This document shows, piece by piece, positions 46,101 to 47,951 of a stretch of DNA of 47,951 nt. This stretch comes from a virus. Location of the stretch: IMG/VR virus record IMGVR_UViG_3300033571_002253, positions 1 through 47,951 of that record, one strand, 5' to 3'. Numbering within the stretch: the stretch's first letter is position 1; the number at the start of each line of letters is the position of its first letter. Under the pieces are notes generated by a model that saw nothing but the letters and a program-made list of their open reading frames with translations, was not told where the DNA came from and did no database searches. The position numbers and the translations under genes are program-made.

Positions 46101-46358
46101 GGCGAATATATGCGCATAGATAACATTGATACTTCTACAAACACATTGACTGTTACACGGGGAATCAATTCATCAGTAACTCAAAACTACATACCCGAAT
46201 ACTCGGTTGTTTATAGTCTATTGGAATCTAACAAAATGCCACTATCTCAGTATAACCAAATTTGGAGTCCAATACCTGGAACATACAACACAATTAAGGG
46301 CGACCCATTGCAGATTTCAGATAGCAATGCAGCAATATTCCTAAATGAGGATAATTAG
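28176..46358 (+). CDS. Giant 6060-aa baseplate/tail structural protein
   Basis: One uninterrupted frame of 18.2 kb encodes 6060 residues, starting MTRIRTLDFLPTIFQTST one base after the gp6-like stop. The N-terminal part (FLGATLDQLVNPPVTRKIDG, DSFTNLDMIINFNQYYWLP) resembles large structural proteins that follow gp6 in aquatic T4-like phages, the place of gp7/gp8 in T4. Visible modules in order: LGTT-type repeats (29275-29928); a large mixed region with Trp/Tyr-rich segments; FG-GAP-like propeller repeats (35095-36960); a second conserved region (NRFTALQNYLQYANSVMLLY, near 37900); YY-type beta repeats (39840-42400 and 44230-45520); and a BNR/YCF48-like propeller (42730-43680). The composition is very rich in Asn, Thr, Ser, Tyr and Gly and poor in Lys, as in extracellular fibres. 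No frame break or change of codon habit is evident. Role in adsorption or baseplate periphery is inferred. Confidence 0.85.
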   Translation: MTRIRTLDFLPTIFQTSTNSQFLGATLDQLVNPPVTRKIDGFVGSKFGSGINANDYYVKEPTKQRTDYQLEPGVVFTKKNESVAKDFISYPGLLDALKLQNGITNNNDRLFNSQFYSWDSFTNLDMIINFNQYYWLPQGLPFVTVTSDNLLDVDTDILGQLNYTSANGIVFTNGLKVTFDGNVTPQTYLENEYYVQGVGTGIELIPVNSLIVPEAYTDSTTIPYDILPYDIGNFDGQLYIPVNPDYITIARNSINKNPWARSNRWFHIQVIQATASYLDNPSIITTYANENNKAKRPIIEFYPNIKLFNTGTVAKDSIDFIDTRTTNAFTEVAGQAAYYPDVQTYTSYTGTILTNPTVQTGSYILGQTYDIQKLDSTTLETWQNMGASLVFDGNFAIGTEYIITNLGTTDWNSIAGTTGVVYTVGDKFTAVNQGVVVGTGSGTALTVQFVTNTNGIYGSNSFTADTEYFITDLALTDWVSLGATEVTVTNVGLGYLSVSSLVSGQVYVITDLGTTTQTQWNTIAGTTGLTYEIGTRFKCVTSGVGTGQAGVEYYISSLGSVTQQRWNTLVGTTNVTYSVGDLIIPATPLLTGDGTLIKRQFTTNTEISGLPFRNVGTGQAAQGFGSSLAQTTTNLIIDSNQVTGSLIPGMYINDLILGQESILPPNTRIVSITGDNTLTISVFWSVPTIVSGTTADASFVASTKNNADLLLYDGARIVFANENNVGIRSKIYVANYSTLSSSFPVLTLTEAADGQMLENDQFVVTRGQNNQGNSYYFDGVNYNLAQSKPDINIQPKFDIFDNNGISFGDESVYESTTFAGCELFKYKVGVGANDSILGFPISYSSINNVGDITFEVSLNTDTFNYVSSIAQNAPVTQNVNTGYVYNYSNRTDYTRLLGWQTAVAPSTQYQIFEFDYTPNVPKVLLENGDTLTFTVTCDVGTLDRNETIWPNLQVYNNNTLLTETENYTVTFNQDSTVVNVFLTVDEKTVIQVLLLSDQVSENAYYSVPINLSNNPFNTDITTVDIGDIRGQYQSIFYNNPDTTGTVFGSNNTRDLGNLVPWGNRIIQNSASLVLPSAFLRNGSYSLFNALEYNSKEYIKFKTLLIDTISKTDYQQRFDPAFILDDALAQITSVKNQDMPFFWSDMLPNKAAYITNIYTVQNTVLNSVYPLSKIYNFTTANYDGVLVYLETTVDNIRVVKQLYRNIDYTVSTDSPSVIVTKDLIKNDKIIVKEYNQTYGSYVPNTPTKLGLYPATIPSVVLDTSYNEPTYFIRGHDGSYTKLYGQYIPETNLLVDYRDQGLLEFETRIYNNLKLSNVIPIQDVEVVPGYFRDTDFSYAEWLQMYTPNFLNWVGQNRLDYKTQIYLTNDQWTYNYKNSQDRLNREIIQQGYWRGIYQYYYDTTTPDQTPWEMIGYTNKPNWWENRYGPAPYTKNNLILWQDLENGIDYNNGNPVELTQFKRPGLTNIIPVNDSGELLEPFYTVVGNYNSNTLKRNWVVGDDSPVEFSYRRSSTYPFDLMRLYALTQPANFFNLAVDVDNYKYNTEFNQFLYNDRSHLVPNQLEIYGNGTAKTSYINWIVDYEKQAGVGATEKITDLLRNLDVRLVYRLAGFSDKTLLKFFVEKGSPESNNASLLIPDESYQVLLYENQPYNRLTYSSVVIQKELLGYRVYGNSQSIAYFTVLKPILNGNTSTITVQDATVEVANDYYSTVEYIPYGTLFYSTYDIAQFLMSYGKYLQTEGFIFDQIENGIEITWNQMVAEFLYWSQVGWQIGSIVTLNPSANKLLVNKESTIVQPLVFQQNNFILNQNLYPINNKDLCIFREGSEFRATPLNAGDSISYAQFNMSNIEHGIVLDNITLFNDVIYNLVSGLKQNRIYLRGTKSAEWNGTMFASGFIYNQDNIQEYSGNIKYTKGSIVKYKNKYWTALKIVQPNNVFSELDWKETEYNEIQKGLLPNPSTRSYESALYYNIDKANLEQDADQLSFSLIGFRPRPYMESADLTDITQVNVYKNMIKEKGTKNTLNAFRNAQLPQGNIDYDIYENWAILSGTFGGVINNNFIEFKLSESKLTGNPSIVGLTNGNDIEGAEQLVPIYSLFNYSNPVTTAQVLPTTTSTYESELYPNAGYVNINDVKMSSYSFAGLSTAVDKNDLIVTLNQLYVNDYVWLADYLSTWQILTPYSIGQVLQVRSNLNGTSTVTFNKPHNLTRNTIFSIVNFDTSVNGYYVAEQIISPYQVLVLLNLGSSNRQITGQGIVLGFNNNRVSKPSDIQNLPLLNYEFTKYKAWVDQNTDGNWAVYRKSINYLFDKEFTKVSSDKFGAAVNYNPYSDLLISDTGLGTVYRYQYDTISNQYNSDQTFIEGDSFGTSIVNAANIIFVSKPTGLSSVDRFVKPYIVNTSIVSDNMIPYQYNSATVGPFVQGILAPAGCTNFGQSMAASEDGNYLYVSDFDTSTPTARNKIHVYRKNNIEVQAPFVEKQTYQISELGTTDFTDIGAVENKVGIYFIATGTGSGTGKALQSNYELVATIDGPNTAVDKFGYSLSTNYYGDTLVVGAPYTEVDSMLRSGKAYIYQRIVQNFEAQSTSTGLEFALCFTPNSAPISVYINGTYVQATEYNITGNILKFNGQLNAGDIITAGSNEFVLVQTLETSVPKTGLQFGTSVDNNIYGTEILIGAPFELTNNTIEGAVYRYTYGSARFGYITGTNEVNVSTDRILLINGYKVTIPAGTALQAASAINLAKITNVVASANNNILTISLLNNALAQVNQELLIGVTEIDTLSELGFNLFTNTQTILCPHPVGSTQFGTNIKFNEQNSIVVSAVTGTRFTQTTFDFTDDENLDNDTVFDNNSTQFLDTFANAGAVYMFDYLENYNETLDNIGAYTYAQSCNSQNLEYGQQPLYGTALDFADNKVIIGTPNYRPTDIDGQVIVYSNNTGIKNWSVYRQSNPVVDINSIQNTQLFSAETNNTLINLDYMDPLQGKLLGAIRENIDVISNIDPASYNNANNTQTGFVWGTAQVGTVWFDTSTVRFINYHQNDNTYNARYWGTLFPGSDVRIYSWIASNVPPVEYQGPGTPRDTGLFTVQTVLNSSNQVTPVYYFWVRDTGIVFPDKTLADVTVAEYINNPQSSGISYMTPILPDAFALYNVQTYINANDTVLHIGYNTSNVEDVAHTEYTLIREDFPSDFLPGLPNVAKGINYPESLYDRLLDSLSGTDEIGSVVPDPFLPKAVQSGVLVRPKQSFFYNRFTALQNYLQYANSVMLLYPITEIRRPTFLDESGTYYNVADFYEYVNWWAVGYNDNTKSTLQVQFYADLSTLNVPQGTIVTVAQNSQGLAETYIYNGEGIWNRIGLQNGTIRFKDELYDYALGKYGFGGDFFSTAPFDQYPSEETRWIVRAINEQIFTNDLLIYRNKGLILLFNYIQSETHENQNYLPWLNKTSLVDVSHTIRELKPLQNFVSDNQEFLSGYVNEAKPYHVVIKEFLFEYKGTDMYQGNISDFDLPATYDTNIDTFVSPQLVYNNSNTPYEFLPDSAVWNRTEYNQWFNNYGVSLSGQADYYMTNLASYVTLASNFLIVDNISGFPVQGVIKIADVGDANKFEFIGYNSIDKELNMLLGLVRGVNGSEIYDHIPGEKIYIDLPKVLVLNGGKSYTSTPNVTAYIDTVKYPLPKEEMVLEAVMNGDKVSSINVINDGLGYAVTPEIIIDPSIVYDFDSIFVDLSNNTIQVFAPELATGELVKYTTGNNSIGGLKTNQYYYVNVLETVPNIIIALYTTYIDCVNDNNRIVFMSTGSGTQSLQLGARAIPITTSSPIRENNITLRFDRTSYDSQVTNWEANSFYAGNFMGSFENSINMSSSNIELSSVNPDINNILASNGGIVFPIESVTNDRQLVWSSFERNIQSTNGSTDVITLDVDISTDNASGSTIGFTVGMPVKFIGIVGTSNIVLGTTYYISEIVNTTQFKISSTQYGPTFDVGSFTPSVDAFKCVTAQVIDTAVVSVVYPGIRNATATNDTNNTITVPLDKIGTGGTQGLYTGLSVVFTGNTFGNVEENVVYFVASVIDEETFTISENSNPLTIKGTSINTTNQLIVSTTTGLNVNDKIIFNSMSINGVNTSNFGNIIKGNVYYVKEIGVNVISLSETVDGPEFVLSAIQANAYTYAFFTSQEDTVDLSTATGNMSMNIQMPVSPGQVNGQELTFYQTSVQYPNITGTTFGNLVEQTVEQVLASPNRIAIDGNMDRLYNGFSFRVADDVGGLYSDRTYYMTGLQNLQIECASTSNTTSTINANFNGNIMTITSKTGTDLLYKGTLITGTGLFEPIYITDFITGSGGLGTYTINTDFFVYTELNGLTASTGIITTEASFDTNSIYEGMPAVFSGNNLGGIQLGLTYYVRTIINSTQFTISALKNRASVVLDPSAGTMTLTGAVSASAYLDVENLEIGDTYDIQTIGTTDFTTVGAILETNGAFVVGVTYVIQDLGTTLQASWNSIAGTIGVTYNVNDTFTAVISGSGAGNGKAYRKQFTATSTGIGTGTALVQLTNDDTQTTLTQEIISNPTFDISYILGGYRAIVNNGGTGFTIDNTITINGSLVGGTTPDNNVTLTVDTIYPIVAGVNDLDIPIESNGQITNVSCSGTPNELSNNYYLKVKTANSFEVYSDSRMTVPVSGLTIPYTGFTTTTATSITAANDRITVSDSTIFNVNDPVVFTGNIFTNEIVLGNTYYIFDKPTSTTVRLTDNPGGTVINFTTDSSGSMSMTTAGSYMLLNTPFYVNSSIVKYNNRVYACVVSNNDSEFVFGKWEELNSGDRRLNAMDRVIGYYQPTDNMPGVELEQLFDGVTYPNTTYKGNTFDLSSQHSINTNLQDQVFYPTNVNLASAIFNGTNYVAVSNMPTYSGLAADIEISNDWLLAKLADQPMSLTDILYVNNKYILTANNTAIPLLVSNDGTTFSADGYYVPYLTPEVDIPYVKTKLIASDLYFNNVAYGNGKYVFVGKNITTTSDLALYKETYKFSSPTTGELYGVAYINNDFYTGFLAVGYQGTDKTILYSTDGLSWTKVSSTAYNYGSATVPQQNATLNAISYDDDSIVVVGEQGVIYKATSLNDWTLVQVANDNLNAITFADNTFVAVGDQGIVYKSNDAVSWTLVSTPTVEDLNDVVYATNVSTFTIVGNNNTVLQTTDINAISVVYDTTEIFSTPDPVYTVQGDIFQSGYAPEELVAGVVTDQLTMIVTTRPGTNWPAEEYAHVGYNVVSTELDANIDNTYSFDGLVNIPAELSVFVTQSGLSTTIYDTLDYTVDWVNKTIELNTNITGSDKLRIDVYEVGNGDQLVKSNTDNDPIINNSITGFDEIYLSCNYAGQRINGGGIVHPDTGTIDDVATQTESTNDLITVLDTSLYQPNDEITFAGTVFGGVVEGTIYYVKSINIAQSAITISDSLLGGIAGPVYSLTNGNGSMTVIIQTGPGDFYTMPAVYHNGIKLVPGHTNIVFRTKSSNNSVVTYTTLGLLPNQKIVFGDNMIGSLTPHQTYYIKSVLNGTEFTVSNTIGGTTISLTDGVGSAIFVTEDYAASTIENSVNAKIILSENFDISTDYLAYSFFAETEPAQYGYTIPETQVITSTGSSTYTLTNFINEQNSTNAIVEIDGRRIMPAISIPYDTVPYSIGGYDYDDNYYINPANDTITFYTTTPTVGQKIAITTFNDTQRQYLNTQYGVIANATNTFTLITTYTVGSSTARINVTDTENLIVGTPVIFTETGVSLGAATTIPEIIAGTQYYVTDIDLAFNTIAISQERNGPNMTFTAISACSINLTQWEQDNVDRLWVTVNGYRVPSSNLVLGPANEVTILSPVIVVGDEVIITSMMPSASPDSEVYMQLVDKNNQGTVYRANSGTKTYVTQSVTDLNNTIVVNDLSNITNTIVQTNTTPVKTLNYYLIPLNANKNDISDITVYNNNITRLGYIPNDFIQLEVSGTGPYVKIYEGSYIETGDSLTITTIEGKIIYINGEYMRIDNIDTSTNTLTVTRGINSSVTQNYIPEYSVVYSLLESNKMPLSQYNQIWSPIPGTYNTIKGDPLQISDSNAAIFLNEDN
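29275..29928 (+). repeat. LGTT-type protein repeats, N-terminal cluster in the giant protein
   Basis: Four or five related modules of about 40 residues follow the pattern Y-x-I-x2-LGTT-x(3-4)-W-x2-IAGT-x-G-x2-Y-x-VGD. Examples are YIITNLGTTDWNSIAGTTG (29370 on), YVITDLGTTTQTQWNTIAGT (29685 on) and YYISSLGSVTQQRWNTLVGT (29827 on). Distant copies lie at 35585-35704 and 41449-41680. Confidence 0.8.
35095..36960 (+). repeat. FG-GAP-like beta-propeller repeats in the giant protein
   Basis: Repeated units contain a FG pair, a short strand and a gap sequence: DKFGAAVNYNPYSDLLISDT, NFGQSMAASEDGNYLYVSDF, DKFGYSLSTNYYGDTLVVGA, LQFGTSVDNNIYGTEILIGA and TQFGTNIKFNEQNSIVVSAV, then a last YGTALDFADNKVIIGTPNY. 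Most are followed by an aromatic YxYQ/YRY strand. The spacing and number suggest a propeller of about six to seven blades, as in integrin-alpha-like adhesion domains. Confidence 0.7.
39840..42400 (+). repeat. YY-type beta repeats, first cluster in the giant protein
   Basis: Modules of about 75-90 residues share a V-x-F-TGN-x2-G-x(2-4)-G-x-x-Y-Y-V-x-x-I-x(4)-F-x-I-S pattern. Examples are LGTTYYISEIVNTTQFKISS, ENVVYFVASVIDEETFTISE, LGLTYYVRTIINSTQFTISA and LGNTYYIFDKPTSTTVRLTD. The number and spacing suggest a string of small beta domains. Confidence 0.75.
42730..43680 (+). repeat. BNR/YCF48-like propeller segment in the giant protein
   Basis: Repeats pair a VGxxG strand with a strand reading YxSxDxxxW: GFLAVGYQGTDKTILYSTDG, VVVGEQGVIYKATSLNDWTL, FVAVGDQGIVYKSNDAVSWT and FTIVGNNNTVLQTTDIN, with earlier weaker units near YILTANNTAIPLLVSNDGTT. 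This is the look of BNR-type or photosystem-assembly-factor-like propellers, here in a phage structural protein. Confidence 0.7.
44230..45520 (+). repeat. YY-type beta repeats, second cluster in the giant protein
   Basis: Further copies of the same module type: EGTIYYVKSINIAQSAITIS (near 44350), HQTYYIKSVLNGTEFTVSNT (near 44680) and AGTQYYVTDIDLAFNTIAIS (near 45405). They are separated from the first cluster by the BNR-like segment and by a fibre-like stretch. Confidence 0.7.
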
Positions 46359-46361
46359 CAT

Positions 46362-46526
46362 ATGATAAATAAGACTATAGAAAATAGTAATAGTATACCA
46401 GACAAAAACAAAACAAATGCAGAGAAAAAACCCAACGAATTTGGGGGAGTGTATTTTTCCTCACATATAAAAATACATGACCCAAACAGTAAAGAGGTAT
46501 TAGTAGAAAAGAGGGCAGATACATAA
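46362..46526 (+). CDS. 54-aa ORF resembling the start of the next gene
   Basis: A frame from ATG 46362 to TAA 46524-46526 encodes MINKTIENSNSIPDKNK through to KEVLVEKRADT. Its end, IKIHDPNSKEVLVEKR, aligns without gaps with LKVYDPNTLEVFVDKR at residues of about 12-27 of the following protein, so the two are probably related by duplication. It starts three bases after the giant ORF and its stop overlaps the next ATG (TAATG). A GATAAATA box (46364-46371) overlaps its start, so a transcript from that box would begin inside it, at an in-frame AUA codon at 46377. It may be a small structural protein or a truncated duplicate; its function is unknown. Confidence 0.55.
   Translation: MINKTIENSNSIPDKNKTNAEKKPNEFGGVYFSSHIKIHDPNSKEVLVEKRADT
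46364..46371 (+). promoter_or_regulatory. Late-promoter-like GATAAATA overlapping the 54-aa ORF start
   Basis: GATAAATA begins two bases into the ORF. The predicted start of transcription is 46377, so the box would serve the 204-aa gene at 46526 well, with a leader of about 150 bases, and the 54-aa ORF poorly. Confidence 0.5.
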
Positions 46527-47140
46527 TGATAAATTTGACATATAAAATTGAAGGTTTTCTTAAAGTTTACGACCCAAATACCTTAGAGGTTTTTGTAGAC
46601 AAAAGGAATGCCATAAATTACGAAAACATGAGTGAGGCTCTAGCAGACACACTAAGCAATCGCGGGTATGGACAAATATATCAAATGGCTTTTGGTAATG
46701 GCGGAGCCAGCGTAGACGAAACAGGAGTCATAACTTATTTGCCACCTAATACTACTGGACAAAATGCTGCGTTGTACAATCAAACATATGCCAAAATCGT
46801 AGATGATACTAGTGTTTTTAACTTAGACCCTACAAGAAACAAAATGACAGTAAACCATGTTTCGGGCAAACTATACTCAGATATATTGGTTCAATGTTTA
46901 CTAGATTACGGTGAACCACCGGGTCAGGCTGCGTTTGATAACAGCACACAAACAGATTCAAGTTTTATTTTTGATGAATTGGGCTTACTGGCTAATTATG
47001 GCACTGATAATGAGGGCAACACGATAACAAGATTGCTAACTCATGTTATTTTTCACCCAGTTCAAAAGAGTCTGAATAGACAGATTCAAATTGATTATAC
47101 AGTAAGAATACAGAGCTTAACGAATTTAATTACTATTTGA
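46526..47140 (+). CDS. Conserved virion structural protein of aquatic T4-like phages
   Basis: A 204-aa protein with GFLKVYDPNTLEVFVDKRNA near the N-terminus, then NYENMSEALADTLSNR and YQMAFGNGGASVDETGVITY. The middle and end (ILVQCLLDYGEPPGQ, RLLTHVIFHPVQKSLNRQIQ) are compact and mixed. I recognise the family from fibre-proximal regions of such phages but know no assigned function; a fibre attachment or baseplate role is likely from position. A GAGG ribosome binding site precedes the ATG, which overlaps the stop of the 54-aa ORF. Confidence 0.78.
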   Translation: MINLTYKIEGFLKVYDPNTLEVFVDKRNAINYENMSEALADTLSNRGYGQIYQMAFGNGGASVDETGVITYLPPNTTGQNAALYNQTYAKIVDDTSVFNLDPTRNKMTVNHVSGKLYSDILVQCLLDYGEPPGQAAFDNSTQTDSSFIFDELGLLANYGTDNEGNTITRLLTHVIFHPVQKSLNRQIQIDYTVRIQSLTNLITI

Positions 47141-47142
47141 TA

Positions 47143-47150
47143 GATAAATA
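47143..47150 (+). promoter_or_regulatory. Late promoter GATAAATA before the collagen-repeat protein
   Basis: GATAAATA lies 21 bases before the ATG at 47172. The short leader contains CGGAG as a ribosome binding site. Confidence 0.68.
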
Positions 47151-47171
47151 CAAAATCGGAGTTACATAATT

Positions 47172-47951
47172 ATGGCATATACGATTGTTAAAAGTGATGG
47201 TACAGTACTGACAACCATTGCTGACGGACAAATTAACACAACAAGCACTTCACTGGGATTATTCGGTAGAAATTACAGTGGATATGGGCAAGCATTAGAC
47301 ACAAATTTTACACACATACTGGAAAATTTTGCTGATAGTACCCCACCACCAAACCCATTGCGTGGACAACTCTGGTATAATACAAACAACCAAACAATGT
47401 ATATATGCCCTATTGACGGTGAAACAGTAGCAAATAACTGGATAGCATTATCGTCAAGTTCAAACGGCAGTACTACATTTGGTAATGTGACAGTCAGTGG
47501 TAATTTATCAGCAAATAATGCAACTATTACAAATAGTTTAAGTGCAGCAGATATTGCATGTGCAACATTAAGTGTAAGCAGTTTAGCCAATATAGCAAAT
47601 GCTAATGTAACTACTTTATTAGAAGCAGGCAATCTTAGAACTAGAGTTATTACTACAGGTGCAGCAGGAACTACGGGTAATATTACAGGCACATGGTCGT
47701 TGACTTCAGGTTCAACACTTAGTGGTAATGGCATTATTAATATTCCTACAGCAAATTTAGTTGGTGTAGATGGTAACACAAGCAATATATTATATGGTAA
47801 TGGTGTATTTGCAAATGCATTGACTACAGTTGGTGCAACAGGTGCAACTGGTCCAAGCGGAAGCGCAGGTAGTCAGGGAGCAACTGGTAGTACTGGCCCA
47901 GCAGGTAGTGCAGGTAGTCAGGGAGCAACTGGTAGTACTGGCCCAGCAGGT
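47172..47951 (+). CDS. Fibre-like structural protein with collagen repeats, cut by the window end
   Basis: An open frame of 260 codons runs off the right edge with no stop. The start, MAYTIVKSDGTVLTTIADGQ, then NTTSTSLGLFGRNYSGYGQA and PPPNPLRGQLWYNT, is highly typical of a tail-fibre-associated protein of aquatic T4-like phages. Residues of about 95-215 are Asn/Thr/Ser/Ala rich and beta-like. From about residue 216 the sequence becomes Gly-x-y collagen-like (VGATGATGPSGSAGSQGATG), ending in two exact 15-residue repeats. The C-terminal, probably receptor-facing, part is outside the window. Confidence 0.88.
   Translation, partial: MAYTIVKSDGTVLTTIADGQINTTSTSLGLFGRNYSGYGQALDTNFTHILENFADSTPPPNPLRGQLWYNTNNQTMYICPIDGETVANNWIALSSSSNGSTTFGNVTVSGNLSANNATITNSLSAADIACATLSVSSLANIANANVTTLLEAGNLRTRVITTGAAGTTGNITGTWSLTSGSTLSGNGIINIPTANLVGVDGNTSNILYGNGVFANALTTVGATGATGPSGSAGSQGATGSTGPAGSAGSQGATGSTGPAG
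47862..47951 (+). repeat. 45-bp tandem repeats encoding collagen-like triplets
   Basis: Two 45-bp units (47862-47906 and 47907-47951) differ at a single base and encode SAGSQGATGSTGPAG twice. The array reaches the last base of the window and probably continues. Gly-x-y triplets suggest a trimeric collagen-like shaft. Confidence 0.93.

Noticed and set aside
1-47951. CRISPR arrays, insertion sequences and tRNA genes
   Set aside because: None was seen on reading both strands; the only regular repeats are the coding repeats listed.

Overview
The window is part of the genome of a contractile-tailed phage of the T4 superfamily. The evidence is a gp20 - gp67-like - gp21 - gp22 - gp23 head block in T4 order, a gp46/gp47 recombination nuclease pair, a gp55-type late sigma factor, baseplate proteins of the gp53/gp5/gp25/gp6 type, and T4-style late promoters of the form (T/G/A)ATAAATA. 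The DNA is AT-rich. Several proteins, notably the MAYTIVKSDG-type protein at the right edge and the baseplate set, resemble those of aquatic T4-like phages (cyanophage and pelagiphage relatives). No host can be named from the sequence.

Layout. Positions 1-10372 (minus strand, read right to left): a tape-measure-like protein with a peptidoglycan-hydrolase-like segment, portal gp20, a 72-aa protein, an acidic gp67-like core protein, protease gp21, scaffold gp22, major capsid gp23, a terminator, then a free-standing HNH endonuclease. Positions 10469-11517 (plus): a gp26-like protein and a small protein overlapping in the -1 frame, with a canonical slippery heptamer at the overlap, so probably the tail-assembly chaperone pair. 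Positions 11518-11985: no gene, but a run of perfect hairpins between two convergent transcription units, a candidate structured RNA. Positions 11986-16288 (minus): a PD-(D/E)XK resolvase-like nuclease, gp46, gp47 and gp55. Positions 16425-47951 (plus): a long baseplate and tail-fibre block with two structural proteins, gp53-like, a gp5-like spike, gp25, a gp6-like wedge protein, one 6060-residue giant protein, a 54-aa ORF, a conserved structural protein, and a collagen-repeat protein cut by the window end.

How it works together. gp55 would direct RNA polymerase to the ATAAATA-type promoters that precede most late genes. gp46/47 and the nuclease would support the recombination-coupled replication that late transcription needs in T4. 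The minus block builds the head and the plus block builds baseplate and fibres; the tape measure and its presumed chaperones are divergent from one shared intergenic region.

Points most worth a second look: (1) the T TTT TTC slippery site joining the gp26-like and small ORFs; (2) at least four genes whose late-promoter box ends exactly five bases before the ATG, which predicts leaderless late mRNAs; (3) the hairpin-dense RNA candidate at 11524-11972; (4) the 6060-aa protein with repeat and propeller-like modules; (5) a tiny 54-aa ORF that resembles the start of the next gene.
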